DNA of 64,000 nucleotides, taken from Leptospira biflexa serovar Patoc strain 'Patoc 1 (Paris)'. Lineage in GTDB: Bacteria > Spirochaetota > Leptospiria > Leptospirales > Leptospiraceae. The notes under the pieces were generated by a model. It did not search any database, had not been told where the DNA came from, and saw only the letters and a program-made list of their open reading frames with translations. The position numbers and the translations under genes were made by a program. Location: assembly GCF_000017685.1 (NCBI RefSeq), contig NC_010602.1:2311501-2375500 (forward strand). The letters run 5' to 3'. Below, piece by piece: positions 1 to 7,851 of this stretch (position 1 is its first letter; each line of letters begins with the position of its first letter).

Positions 1-329
1 GAAAAAAAGAAGTAATTAGCCTAAAATTAGATGATGATAACTACTATCAAATTTTTTTAGAAGGAAGAGAGTATAAACAGAACCCCTTTTACATTGTTCA
101 TTCTAGGTTACACAAGCAAAATAAATATTCCTATATATTACTCTATACAGCCGCTCTTCCATATGATATTATAGCAGGAACACTCCACTCAATAGGTATG
201 CCTTTTTTATATACCTCTTATTTGTTTGGTTCTCTATCCAACCAAGAACAACCTTTATATAAGAAAAAACCTCTATATTTCCTACTTGGAACTTACAGAA
301 CACTTTCTTATTTAGATAAAATTGATTAA
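1..329 (+). CDS. Partial hypothetical protein of cassette 1 (C-terminus only)
   Basis: An open frame runs from the left edge of the window to a TAA at 327-329, just before the first attC. Only the last 108 or so residues are visible; the start lies outside the window. The protein is rich in Tyr, Leu and Lys and ends in YLDKID. I recognise no domain. Its orientation and its position directly ahead of attC1 make it the gene of the first, incomplete cassette. Confidence 0.6.
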   Translation, partial: KKEVISLKLDDDNYYQIFLEGREYKQNPFYIVHSRLHKQNKYSYILLYTAALPYDIIAGTLHSIGMPFLYTSYLFGSLSNQEQPLYKKKPLYFLLGTYRTLSYLDKID

Positions 330-350
330 AATCCATTAAATTCGCGACTT

Positions 351-514
351 CGTATAACAGCAACTAACCGCTTCGCTTCGGTACGAGCCCTCGCTTGGGC
401 TGCGCCACATAGGCTTCTGGCACTCCCCTTGCCTGCGCAAGTGTCGTTCCAGTCCCTAACGTCCCGTTCGGGACTCAGGGCCAGCCTACGTCGGTTAGTC
501 TAGTTCGTTATGCG
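351..514 (+). repeat. attC site 1 (integron recombination site)
   Basis: R'' is CGTATAAC at 351-358 and R' is GTTATGCG at 507-514. The inner arms (CTAACCG and CGGTTAG) pair, and the centre folds into smaller hairpins (CTTGC/GCAAG and GTCCC/GGGAC). It belongs to the subfamily with ACATAGGC and GCCTACGTC arms. It closes cassette 1. Confidence 0.9.
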
Positions 515-526
515 CAATAATTCAAT

Positions 527-551
527 TGTATGCCTCAGGACATGGGTAACA
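527..551 (+). mobile_element. Solo terminal fragment of the IS481-type element
   Basis: Twenty-five bases here are identical to the left end of the IS481-like element at 21924-21948, after which the two sequences diverge. No transposase is attached. It sits in the leader of cassette 2 between the cassette start and higB, so it looks like a scar left by deletion or imprecise excision. Confidence 0.7.
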
Positions 552-621
552 GACAGAAATTTGAGGAGAAAGGTCAAAAAAAGACTTGAAATACTTACCA
601 ATACGAGAAGTGTTTTTATAA

Positions 622-903
622 GTGATAAAATCATTTGCTGATAAAGAAACTCAGGGAATTTGGGAAGGAAAATTTTCGAAAAAACTACCTCCTGAAATTC
701 AGAAAAAAGCGCAGATGAAATTGGGAATGTTGAATAACATTAAGGAAATCAAAGAATTAAAAGTTCCTCCCTCGAATAAATTACACTCCCTTGACGGAGA
801 TAGAAAAGGACATTTTTCCATTTCTATAAATGATCAATGGCGAATTTGCTTTGGATTCAACAAAGGTGATACTTTCGATGTCGAAATTGTAGATTATCAT
901 TGA
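622..903 (+). CDS. higB: HigB-type toxin (RelE/ParE superfamily), cassette 2
   Basis: A 93-residue toxin of the HigB family, in which the members are ribosome-dependent mRNA endonucleases. The hallmarks seen are the N-terminal IKSFADKETQ, the SISINDQWRICF strand and the terminal VEIVDYH. Translation starts at a GTG. The cognate antitoxin follows after 13 bases, in the toxin-first order typical of higBA. A second, clearly related copy is at 17664, sharing the start context and the same C-terminal residues. A TTGAAA box at 586-591 lies at about the same distance from the start codon as in that copy, but the -10 element is poor. Confidence 0.9.
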   Translation: MIKSFADKETQGIWEGKFSKKLPPEIQKKAQMKLGMLNNIKEIKELKVPPSNKLHSLDGDRKGHFSISINDQWRICFGFNKGDTFDVEIVDYH

Positions 904-916
904 ATAAGGAGTTAGT

Positions 917-1258
917 ATGAAAAAGGAAAATTTTATCAATGTTCATCCAGGAGAGATTCTTACTGAAGAATTCCTAACTCCATTAGAAATTTCGGCTTAT
1001 CGTTTAGCTAAAGAAACTGGTATTCCAGAGTCCAATATCTCAGAAATAATTAATGGAAAAAGAAGCATCACTGCAGCAATTTCTATAAAATTAGGAAAAT
1101 TTTTTGAACTTAATCCTATGTTTTGGATTGGTCTTCAAAATGATTATGACATTAGATTGGAATCTCATAAACTCAAATCAAAAATTAAAGAAATTAAATC
1201 TTTTCGAGAATTAAGAAAGAAAAATGAAAAAATTAAGAAAGTTAAGCATGTCGCTTGA
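917..1258 (+). CDS. higA: HigA-type antitoxin (XRE helix-turn-helix), cassette 2
   Basis: A 113-residue antitoxin that should neutralise the upstream HigB and repress the shared promoter. It opens with the family motif NVHPGEILTEEFL and has a helix-turn-helix around residues 25-60 (YRLAKETGIPESNISEIING), followed by the FWIGLQNDYD segment. The last 30 residues are unusually rich in Lys and Glu. A GGAG-like ribosome site lies ahead of the ATG. The gene ends about 20 bases before attC2, so the pair fills its cassette. Confidence 0.9.
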   Translation: MKKENFINVHPGEILTEEFLTPLEISAYRLAKETGIPESNISEIINGKRSITAAISIKLGKFFELNPMFWIGLQNDYDIRLESHKLKSKIKEIKSFRELRKKNEKIKKVKHVA

Positions 1259-1278
1259 TATTAATAATTGAATTACTG

Positions 1279-1442
1279 CGCATAACTGACGCTTGCCGTT
1301 CCGGGAGGGACGAGCCCTCCCTCCAGGCTCCGCCAAATTCCCCTCCGTCACGTCTCTTGCCTCCGCAAGATCCGCGCCGACGCTAACGCCTGCTCTGCAG
1401 GCTCAGCTCCGGTGAACTTCGGCAAGCTAGTTACGTTATGCG
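1279..1442 (+). repeat. attC site 2
   Basis: R'' CGCATAAC at 1279-1286 and R' GTTATGCG at 1435-1442, with inner arms GCTTGCCG and CGGCAAGC. It belongs to the subfamily with CTCCGTCACG and CCGACGCTAACGCC blocks. Outside the R boxes the cassette ends (515-527 and 1266-1278) also pair, with a single A.C mismatch. Confidence 0.9.
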
Positions 1443-1482
1443 ACATTTTCAAAGTCAAATTTTAAATTAATTATTTAAGGAA

Positions 1483-1686
1483 TTAACAACATCCTTCAAT
1501 TTGTTTCGGAGGACATTTCACTGTTCCAAAAGAACAAAATACACAGCAATCGCCATTCTTAGGCTTCATGTAATACAAACAACTATCACATGTATAAAAA
1601 TGTTGGCATGCATTTATAGGCATCTCTTCTTTCTTTCTAAACCCGCACTCTGGACAAGTTATAGTTGATAATGTAATTATTTCCAT
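1483..1686 (-). CDS. GDCCVxC-domain small cysteine-rich protein, cassette 3
   Basis: A 67-residue Cys-rich protein with three clusters: CPECG near residue 11, a central CDSC, and the diagnostic GDCCVFCS followed by GTVKCPP. This matches the small GDCCVxC protein family that often accompanies mercury-transport genes; some relatives are selenoproteins, but here the positions are ordinary Cys codons. Its start overlaps the end of the MerTP-like gene, so the two should be translated from one mRNA. A metal-binding or thiol-exchange role is inference. Confidence 0.75.
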   Translation of the reverse strand: MEIITLSTITCPECGFRKKEEMPINACQHFYTCDSCLYYMKPKNGDCCVFCSFGTVKCPPKQIEGCC

Positions 1687-2306
1687 TTTCGTTCACCTTT
1701 TATATTTATTACTTTATATCCAACTTTATTCTGTATAATATCCTTAAATTCTTGAATACCGACTTTTCTTTTATCATATACTATTTGTGTAACTCCCTTC
1801 TTATAATCCGAAGTTACTTTTAAAACTCCAGTTAATTCCACTAAAGCAGTATTCACACTATATTCGCAACCAACGCATGTCATACCTGATATCACAAATT
1901 CGGCAACTACCAAGTGTTCACTTTCTAATTTTCCTTTTACTTCATTTACTGATTTCAAAATTGAACTATAATTTGGAAATAGAAATAAAAACAAACTGAG
2001 AATCGTGACAAAAGTTAAGTATATTTTACTGTAAAAAAAACGATTGAAGATACTTCTTTCGCAATCACAATCCAAATCAGATTTTTTGGATTTAGTAATA
2101 AGATTATACCATAGTAAACTAAATATTACCATAGATAGTATTATCAAAAATGATCGATAAGGTTCTAACCATGAGAAAGTCGAAGCAATTCCAGAGAATC
2201 CTCCAATTACTCCAACAATAGGAGAAACACAGCATAATGAAGAAGATATCGCTAATAAAAAACCAGCACTCACTTGAATCCTAAAATCGTTAAATATCTT
2301 GTACAT
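1677..2306 (-). CDS. merTP: MerT-MerP fusion mercuric-ion transporter, cassette 3
   Basis: An inner-membrane transporter fused to a heavy-metal-associated domain. The N-terminal part has hydrophobic helices with a Cys-Cys pair (SSLCCVSP) as in MerT. A CDCE segment follows, then another membrane helix, then an HMA domain with the metal-binding GMTCVGC motif. The ATG at 2306 is preferred because GGGAG lies just upstream of it. The upstream ATG at 2354 has no such site and falls inside the operator palindrome. No mercuric reductase is present in the cassette, so the role is import, sensing support or sequestration rather than reduction. Confidence 0.75.
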   Translation of the reverse strand: MYKIFNDFRIQVSAGFLLAISSSLCCVSPIVGVIGGFSGIASTFSWLEPYRSFLIILSMVIFSLLWYNLITKSKKSDLDCDCERSIFNRFFYSKIYLTFVTILSLFLFLFPNYSSILKSVNEVKGKLESEHLVVAEFVISGMTCVGCEYSVNTALVELTGVLKVTSDYKKGVTQIVYDKRKVGIQEFKDIIQNKVGYKVINIKGERKWK

Positions 2307-2353
2307 GGCAATTCTCCCGAATATATTTTCCTTGCTATATATATGTGACAACA

Positions 2354-2369
2354 TTCTAGTTTACTAGAA
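2354..2369. promoter_or_regulatory. Candidate MerR-type operator between merTP and merR
   Basis: TTCTAG and CTAGAA flank TTTA as a perfect 6-4-6 inverted repeat in the short divergent intergenic region. MerR-family regulators bind such a dyad between over-spaced -35 and -10 elements. The promoter boxes are less clear here than in cassette 22. Confidence 0.5.
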
Positions 2370-2409
2370 GGCTTACATTTTTTTATTATTCTCAAAAAAA
2401 GGTAATTTT

Positions 2410-2793
2410 ATGCATATCGGAGAGTTTTCAAGAATTTGCAAAATATCAAAGGAATCCATTCGATACTATGAAAAAGAAGGACTTTTGAAAGGGTCTAGAA
2501 AGGAGAATAATTATCGAGTTTACTCTAAAAAAGATATACGCGTAGTCGAATTGATCAATTCTCTTAAAAATTCTGGATTTACACTTTTTGAAATTAGAAG
2601 TTTTTTAAATTTATATGACTCGGATTCCAAATGCAAAGAAGTTCAAATTAAACTAGAAAACAAATTACTTATCATAAAAGACAGAATTTCTGAACTTATT
2701 TCTATTCAGGAAAAGCTTAATAAATCTATCCTAGAATGTGAAGACAATCCCAATAAAAAATTCTGCAATATTGTCTCAAGTTCCCATTTATAG
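2410..2793 (+). CDS. merR: MerR-family metal-responsive regulator, cassette 3
   Basis: A 127-residue regulator with an N-terminal winged helix (IGEFSRICKISKESIRYYEKEGLL), a central coiled coil for dimerisation, and a Cys-containing C-terminus (LECEDNPNKKFC). A further Cys in the hinge (DSKCKE) could complete a metal site. It is divergent from the MerTP and GDCCVxC genes and should control them from the shared intergenic dyad. The specific metal is not provable from sequence, but the neighbours point to mercury. Confidence 0.85.
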   Translation: MHIGEFSRICKISKESIRYYEKEGLLKGSRKENNYRVYSKKDIRVVELINSLKNSGFTLFEIRSFLNLYDSDSKCKEVQIKLENKLLIIKDRISELISIQEKLNKSILECEDNPNKKFCNIVSSSHL

Positions 2794-2854
2794 CAAATTG
2801 AATTAAATTTACATTATTTAATTTTAAAATAATATGTTAGAATCTTGAAAACGT

Positions 2855-3019
2855 CGCATAACATCGGCTAAACACTTCGCTTCGGGTCTTCGCCCTCGCT
2901 TGGCCTTCGGCACATTCCTCTCCGTCACGATTCTTGCTATGCAAGAATACGTGCCGACGCTAACGCCTCTTCCAGAGGCTCAGCTCCGAGGAACGTCGTT
3001 TAGCCTCGTTCGTTATGCG
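2855..3019 (+). repeat. attC site 3
   Basis: R'' CGCATAAC at 2855-2862 and R' GTTATGCG at 3012-3019, with inner arms GGCTAAAC and GTTTAGCC. Same subfamily as attC2 (CTCCGTCACG, GACGCTAACGCC). Closes the metal-transport cassette. Confidence 0.9.
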
Positions 3020-3097
3020 ACATTATTTAAATTTATTTAAAACAATTGAAATTAGATAAATAAAAAAGACAAATACGGAGATTTAAGCTATAAAAAT

Positions 3098-3325
3098 ATG
3101 TATAAAAAACTTACATACCTTCTAATATTCATTTCAATCTTCTTCATTAGATGTAAAGCTCAACTACAAGAAAACTGCGAATCAAATATAAAAGAAAAAA
3201 TTATCCTTGATTGTAATTCAGAAGAATACGAAAAAGATAACAGAATTTGTATTATCGATTTAATGTCTTACAATTTATGCAAGCAAAACAATGCCAAAAA
3301 ATATTCGAACAAAATTGAATTCTAA
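3098..3325 (+). CDS. Small exported or lipoprotein-like protein, cassette 4
   Basis: A 75-residue protein with a Lys start, a hydrophobic stretch (residues 5-18) and RCKAQ just after it, resembling a signal peptide with a possible lipidation Cys at residue 19. Several further Cys residues follow. No family recognised. It shares its cassette with a decayed lipoprotein gene. Confidence 0.5.
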   Translation: MYKKLTYLLIFISIFFIRCKAQLQENCESNIKEKIILDCNSEEYEKDNRICIIDLMSYNLCKQNNAKKYSNKIEF

Positions 3326-3384
3326 TAAAATGCAGATTAAAACCAGCTCATCGATGTATATTTTTTATAAATAAAATTAGTCCA

Positions 3385-3696
3385 ATGAGGTTCAATTTGT
3401 TAAAAAAAATCAAACCATTTCTTATTATTTTACTTATCATCTTCAGCTGTATTCCAAACGGACAATCAAGGTAAAATCAATGCAAACGTAGATATGGTCA
3501 TGGGTATATTAACAATGCCTTAAGAGAAAGAAATAGCTTGTGTTCAATTTTTTTCCAGCAAATTAGCGATGCATCAGAAACAAGAACATCAGGGATAGAA
3601 AAACTGCACTTGTCGCAATGCATATTAGCTCAAGTATATTTAAACAAATGCGAAAATCGAACAACATTACGACTAGGGTATGATGACATCAAATAA
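3385..3696 (+). pseudogene. Lipoprotein gene with an in-frame stop, cassette 4
   Basis: The frame opens with a lipoprotein signal (residues 7-21 hydrophobic, then FSCIPNG) and meets TAA at 3472-3474. The same frame then stays open for 73 codons to a TAA at 3694-3696, with regularly placed Cys residues (LSQCILAQVYLNKCE). One base change in the TAA would restore a protein of about 103 residues. The alternative, a real 29-residue peptide, seems less likely. The original function is unknown. Confidence 0.55.
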
Positions 3697-3756
3697 TTAC
3701 CCAATATAAATAAAAAAGGACTTTACCAAACAATTTACTACAACAGTAAATAACGT

Positions 3757-3918
3757 CGCATAACAGCGGGGAAACGCTTCGCTTCGGCACGAGGCCTCGC
3801 TTGGGCTGTGCCACATTCCTCTCCGTCACGCTTCTCGCTCCGCAAGAAGGCGCGCCGACGCTAACGCCTCTCCGAGGCTCAGCTACGAGGAACGTCGTCT
3901 CCCCTAGTTCGTTATGCG
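3757..3918 (+). repeat. attC site 4
   Basis: R'' CGCATAAC at 3757-3764 and R' GTTATGCG at 3911-3918, with inner arms GCGGGGAAACG and CGTCGTCTCCCC pairing imperfectly. Member of the CTCCGTCACG subfamily. Confidence 0.9.
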
Positions 3919-3953
3919 TAATAGTGTGAAATTTAAATCAATAATCAAATCAA

Positions 3954-4253
3954 ATGAATTTAAGCAAAGATAAAACATTAAAAATCATTTTGGCGATAGA
4001 ATATATCTTTAAAGATCGAGCTGGCGACGAATTGCCTCTATGGGATTTGATCGAATTAATTAAGAAAATTCCTGTATGTAGCGATCTATCTTCACTTGAA
4101 ATTGAAGAAGTTATTCAGAATTATCTAATCAGTGGGTTTCTACAAAGCGAACCAAGACTACCACTCAATGAAGATACACTATTATCGAAGACGAATACGC
4201 ATCCGTCATTATCAATTTCGAATGATCACGACAAGGTTATTTACTTACCATAA
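3954..4253 (+). CDS. Hypothetical protein, cassette 5
   Basis: A 99-residue soluble protein with a predicted helical N-terminal two thirds and a polar tail. I recognise no family. The gene begins 35 bases after attC4 and reads toward attC5, as expected for a cassette gene. Confidence 0.5.
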   Translation: MNLSKDKTLKIILAIEYIFKDRAGDELPLWDLIELIKKIPVCSDLSSLEIEEVIQNYLISGFLQSEPRLPLNEDTLLSKTNTHPSLSISNDHDKVIYLP

Positions 4254-4415
4254 GTGCATCTTTCCTATTTAATATTAAAGTCTTTAGTTATAAAAAGCTT
4301 CAGACGGGATCATCAAAATTAAACTTTTATAAATTTACATTTATTTTAATCTTAACTTTTAAGAAAGATTTATTGATTATAGTTTTTATTAGTTTCATAA
4401 ATACACTATGTCATA

Positions 4416-4625
4416 TTAAAGAAATAGATATCTGCATTGAACGCGCCTTTGGTTTAAAGAAAATTCGAAGAATTCACAAAGAAAATAGAGTACAAAAGAA
4501 AAACCAATTAATGTAATTTTGACTTCCGAAATGTATTTGTGGTATAAATCAGCAGACTGAAAATCATTTATTTTAAAATCGTAATTATCAAAGATCTTCT
4601 CAAATTTAAATACGATCGATTTCAT
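4416..4625 (-). CDS. Doubtful small membrane ORF, cassette 5
   Basis: A 69-residue ORF on the minus strand with one hydrophobic segment (residues 38-53). It fills an otherwise empty 380-base stretch of cassette 5 but has no visible ribosome site and its start lies only 18 bases from attC5. It may be spurious. The rest of 4254-4642 shows nothing else. Confidence 0.25.
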   Translation of the reverse strand: MKSIVFKFEKIFDNYDFKINDFQSADLYHKYISEVKITLIGFSFVLYFLCEFFEFSLNQRRVQCRYLFL

Positions 4626-4642
4626 ACTATACTACACTACTA

Positions 4643-4809
4643 CGCATAACAGCGACTAACCGCTTCACTTCGGGACTTGCGCCCTCGTTCGGTCTCCGAC
4701 ACATAGGCTTTTGTCACTCCTCTTGCTTACGCAAGCGTCGTGCCAATCCCTAACGTCCCCTACAGGGACTCAGGGCCAGCCTACGTCGGTTAGCCTAGTT
4801 CGTTATGCG
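4643..4809 (+). repeat. attC site 5
   Basis: R'' CGCATAAC at 4643-4650 and R' GTTATGCG at 4802-4809, with inner arms GACTAACCG and CGGTTAGCC. Subfamily with ACATAGGC and GCCTACGTC. Confidence 0.9.
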
Positions 4810-4846
4810 AAATGTCTCAGAAATATTGCTACCCTAAAAAAACAGA

Positions 4847-5512
4847 ATGATTAAGAAAATATCTCTAAAAAGTATTTTTATCTCTCTTTTTTTGGCAATC
4901 ACACAAGTAGGCTGCTTATACATAGTTCCAAAAGATCATATCAAATACATTTTCTTAAATAATCTAAAACCCAAAAGAAAGAATACTACTATTATATATA
5001 AATACAATTATCTAAATTTCTATAACCGAAATCCTTATATAAAGACTGATGACTTTTCAAATCGATTAAATGATTGTATACGAAAGTCTTTTGAAACCAA
5101 ATTTCAATTTGCCAATTTAACTATTTTAGATTCCGATTTTTCTTCAATCCCTGATATTGAAAAATCTTATGATGATCAAAATATAATTTTTCTGCATATT
5201 ATGACGAATGAAAGAATGAATAATGATTTTTCTATTAAATTTCTGAAATTCTTAAATATTATTTCATTCGGAGCAATTCCATATTGGAAAAATATAACTT
5301 TTACTATCCAAATCAATTCATCGATATTTCTAAATTCTAATGATTTTAATTTTCAATATTCATTTATTGAATGCGGTGGGTGGCTTACGATTCCAGTCTT
5401 ATTTTTCTACGAAAATTATTGGGAATTAAAGAATAAATATCATAATTCTCCATTTCCTGAAATAGAATACATGATAACTGACTCTTTATCAAAAATACCT
5501 TTGAAAATTTGA
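4847..5512 (+). CDS. Putative lipoprotein, cassette 6
   Basis: A 221-residue protein with a lipoprotein signal: basic start (MIKKISLKS), hydrophobic core and a lipobox-like QVGC with Cys at residue 23. The mature part is rich in Phe, Tyr and Asn and has no recognised domain. Such small lipoproteins are common in leptospires. It is the sole gene between attC5 and attC6. Confidence 0.65.
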   Translation: MIKKISLKSIFISLFLAITQVGCLYIVPKDHIKYIFLNNLKPKRKNTTIIYKYNYLNFYNRNPYIKTDDFSNRLNDCIRKSFETKFQFANLTILDSDFSSIPDIEKSYDDQNIIFLHIMTNERMNNDFSIKFLKFLNIISFGAIPYWKNITFTIQINSSIFLNSNDFNFQYSFIECGGWLTIPVLFFYENYWELKNKYHNSPFPEIEYMITDSLSKIPLKI

Positions 5513-5519
5513 GACACTT

Positions 5520-5683
5520 CGCATAACAGCAACTAACCGCTTCGCTTCGGGACGAGCCCTCGCTTGGGCTGCGCCACATAGGCTTCTGGCACTCCCCTTG
5601 CAGTCGCAAGTGTCGTTCCAGTCCCTAACGTCCCGTTCGGGACTCAGGGTCAGCCTACGTCGGTTAGTCTAGTTCGTTATGCG
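5520..5683 (+). repeat. attC site 6
   Basis: R'' CGCATAAC at 5520-5527 and R' GTTATGCG at 5676-5683, with inner arms CTAACCG and CGGTTAG. ACATAGGC subfamily. The preceding gene stops only 8 bases before R''. Confidence 0.9.
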
Positions 5684-5753
5684 CAAGAGACAAAATCTCT
5701 TCGAAAATAAGAAGAAAAGACTAAAAAATGCATTATTTAGAGAAAAGTAAAGA

Positions 5754-5796
5754 TTGACATCTACGTAACTAGAATTCATCATTATACGTATAGGTG
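5754..5796 (+). promoter_or_regulatory. Promoter, operator and ribosome site of the cassette 7 toxin-antitoxin pair
   Basis: TTGACA at 5754-5759 is followed after 17 bases by CATCAT, a weak -10. A perfect 10-base palindrome TATACGTATA at 5783-5792 lies just downstream and is a likely autoregulatory operator. AGGTG at 5792-5796 is a ribosome site 7 bases before the ATG. Confidence 0.55.
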
Positions 5797-5803
5797 TTTT
5801 TAT

Positions 5804-6052
5804 ATGAATACTAAACTTACACTATCTCTTGATGACAAAATAATAAAACAAGCAAAGGAATTTGCTAAGCAGAGAAATAAAAGTTTATCTAAACTGATAG
5901 AAGACTATCTAGGAGGAATTTCTTCAAAAATCCCATCTAATGAAGAAAATCTTCCACCTGTGACAAAAAAATTAGCAGGAATACTAAAAGGTAAAAAAGA
6001 AATTGATATTAAGAATGATATAGCTCATTTTCTTGAAAAGAAATACAAATGA
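5804..6052 (+). CDS. Ribbon-helix-helix-like antitoxin (DUF6364-type), cassette 7
   Basis: An 82-residue antitoxin. The N-terminus (KLTLSLDDKIIKQAKEFAKQRNKSLSKLIEDYL) is a ribbon-helix-helix DNA-binding fold of the DUF6364 type. The C-terminal half should wrap the toxin. Its stop overlaps the start of the PIN gene by 4 bases (ATGA), which supports coupled translation. Own promoter and palindrome lie immediately upstream. Confidence 0.8.
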   Translation: MNTKLTLSLDDKIIKQAKEFAKQRNKSLSKLIEDYLGGISSKIPSNEENLPPVTKKLAGILKGKKEIDIKNDIAHFLEKKYK

Positions 6053-6468
6053 TTCAGAATGTTTACCTAGATTCTGATGTTATTATCGACTATCTATATG
6101 CAAGAGAACCTTTCTTTCAAGAATCTGTAGAACTGATTTCACTAATAGAAAATAAAAAAATTAAGGGATATATTTCTTCACTAATTATTTGGAATATTTT
6201 CTATATTCTGGCAAAGTATACAAATGAGAAATCTGCTAGAGGATTAATTAAAGAATTCAAAACTATTATAGAAATAATTCCAATTGATGAAAAAATAATC
6301 GATCTTGGATTAAATTCTACAATAAAAGATTTTGAAGATTCAATTCAATACTTTGCAGCAAAATCAAAAAAGATTAAATACATTATCACTAGAAATAAAA
6401 AAGATTATCCCAATGGAGAAATTAAACCTTTAAGTCCGAAAGAATTTCTTACAATTTTTAAAGAATAA
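6049..6468 (+). CDS. PIN-domain toxin (VapC-like), cassette 7
   Basis: A 139-residue PIN-fold ribonuclease toxin. Acidic residues of the metal site are visible at the N-terminus (YLDSDVIIDY) and in DFEDSIQYFAAKS near residue 105, with IITRNKKDY after it. The mid-protein acidic residue usual in classic VapC is not obvious, which fits the PF13470-type PIN subgroup. It should cleave RNA when released from the upstream antitoxin. Confidence 0.85.
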   Translation: MIQNVYLDSDVIIDYLYAREPFFQESVELISLIENKKIKGYISSLIIWNIFYILAKYTNEKSARGLIKEFKTIIEIIPIDEKIIDLGLNSTIKDFEDSIQYFAAKSKKIKYIITRNKKDYPNGEIKPLSPKEFLTIFKE

Positions 6469-6499
6469 GATTGGGAATCCTTTTTCGACTTGTCTCCAG

Positions 6500-6662
6500 C
6501 GCATAACAGCATGGAAACGCTGCGCTTCGGCACAAGGCCTCGCTTGGGCTACGCCACATTTCCCTTCTGTCACTCGTTTGCATCCGCAAACTCCGTGCCA
6601 GTCCCTAACGTCCCGTTGGGACTCAGGGTCGGGAAACGTCGTCTCCACTAGTTCGTTATGCG
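6500..6662 (+). repeat. attC site 7
   Basis: R'' CGCATAAC at 6500-6507 and R' GTTATGCG at 6655-6662. Inner arms GGAAACG and CGTCGTCTCC pair imperfectly. Subfamily with CTGTCACTCGTTTGC and GCAAACTCCGTGCC. Confidence 0.9.
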
Positions 6663-6692
6663 ATATTGCAAAATTAACTTAACTCTAATCAC

Positions 6693-7649
6693 ATGAATCA
6701 AAAAATTAAAATCGAAGAAATAGTTTCAGAATTAACATTTGAATTAATTAATACGTTGAAAACAAAATCTTTAAAAAAATGGACGCAACCGTGGTTAAAA
6801 AATGGATTCCACACAAATGTAAAAACAAAAAATAAATACAATTTTTGGAACTCTAAAATCTTAAATAAAGCATTGGAGAAAAATAATTACAAGTATCCTA
6901 TTTGGGGATCTATTAAGCAATGGAATCTATTAGGACATTCAATCAAGAAAGGTGAAAAATCTAATGCAAAAATAATTGTTCCGATTTCTGAAAAATTAGG
7001 AAGAGAAAATGGAACACCAAATTCAGAAAATAATAAAAGCGAGAAAGAAGAACAAGCAAATGATGAAATTAAATATAAATTTCGAACATCTCCTTTATTC
7101 AATATTGAACAAACAAATGCTGATTTAAATTTATTCACGAATTTAATCGGGCCTATCCCCTTAAATCAATCTAATAAAATAATAAAATTTATTAAATCAA
7201 TAAAGCATAACTCAATAATATCGCATGCTATCGAAAATCCGATTTATTCTATTGCACTCGATCAAATCCAACTTCCGTCTCAAAGTTTTTTTAAAACCGA
7301 AGAAGACTTTTACATAACTTACCTTCACGAACTCGGACATTGGACAAATCATTTTACTAGATTAAATAGAAAACCAAATATTAAAGTTAAAGAATTTGAA
7401 GCAAAATTAGCCTTCGAAGAAATAACTGCCGAAATTTGTTCCGCTCTTTTAGGAACAGCTTTTGGATTTGAAAGAGACCTTCAACACCCTGAATACATTC
7501 TAGATTGGATAAATAAATTGGAAAAATACCCTTTTGCAATTTATCAAGCGGGATCTTGTGCTCAATCCGCGGCTCAATATCTTTGTATACAAGCAGGTGA
7601 ACATGCCCCAACAAGTTGGCCAATACGCTCCAATTCTGATGACTGGTAA
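6693..7649 (+). CDS. ArdC-like antirestriction protein (ssDNA-binding plus zincin), cassette 8
   Basis: A 318-residue two-domain protein. The N-terminal 110 residues resemble the ArdC ssDNA-binding domain (WTQPWLKN, YNFWNS, GHSIKKGEKS). A low-complexity linker follows, then a zincin metalloprotease domain with HELGHW near residue 211 and a downstream FEEITAEICSALLG that supplies the third zinc ligand. ArdC-family proteins protect incoming DNA from restriction. It is the only gene of this cassette, which is notable because ArdC is usually found on plasmids and conjugative elements. Confidence 0.8.
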   Translation: MNQKIKIEEIVSELTFELINTLKTKSLKKWTQPWLKNGFHTNVKTKNKYNFWNSKILNKALEKNNYKYPIWGSIKQWNLLGHSIKKGEKSNAKIIVPISEKLGRENGTPNSENNKSEKEEQANDEIKYKFRTSPLFNIEQTNADLNLFTNLIGPIPLNQSNKIIKFIKSIKHNSIISHAIENPIYSIALDQIQLPSQSFFKTEEDFYITYLHELGHWTNHFTRLNRKPNIKVKEFEAKLAFEEITAEICSALLGTAFGFERDLQHPEYILDWINKLEKYPFAIYQAGSCAQSAAQYLCIQAGEHAPTSWPIRSNSDDW

Positions 7650-7674
7650 AGCTAAAATCGAATAAAAGCAACAT

Positions 7675-7839
7675 CGCATAACAGCGACTTACCGCTACAC
7701 TTCGGCACAAGGCCTCGCTCGGGCTACGCCAAATTGTCCTCCTGGCATTCGCCTTGCGTTCGCAAGCTACATGCCAGTCCCTAACGTCCCGTCCGGGACT
7801 CAGGGTCGGACAACTTCGGTAAGTCTAGTTCGTTAAGCG
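7675..7839 (+). repeat. attC site 8 (variant R' box)
   Basis: R'' CGCATAAC at 7675-7682. R' at 7832-7839 is GTTAAGCG, which does not match its own R'' but is the exact complement of R'' in attC9, at the other end of the next cassette. Inner arms GACTTACCG and CGGTAAGTC. TGTCCTCCTGGCATTCG subfamily. Confidence 0.9.
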
Positions 7840-7851
7840 CAATTACTTAAA

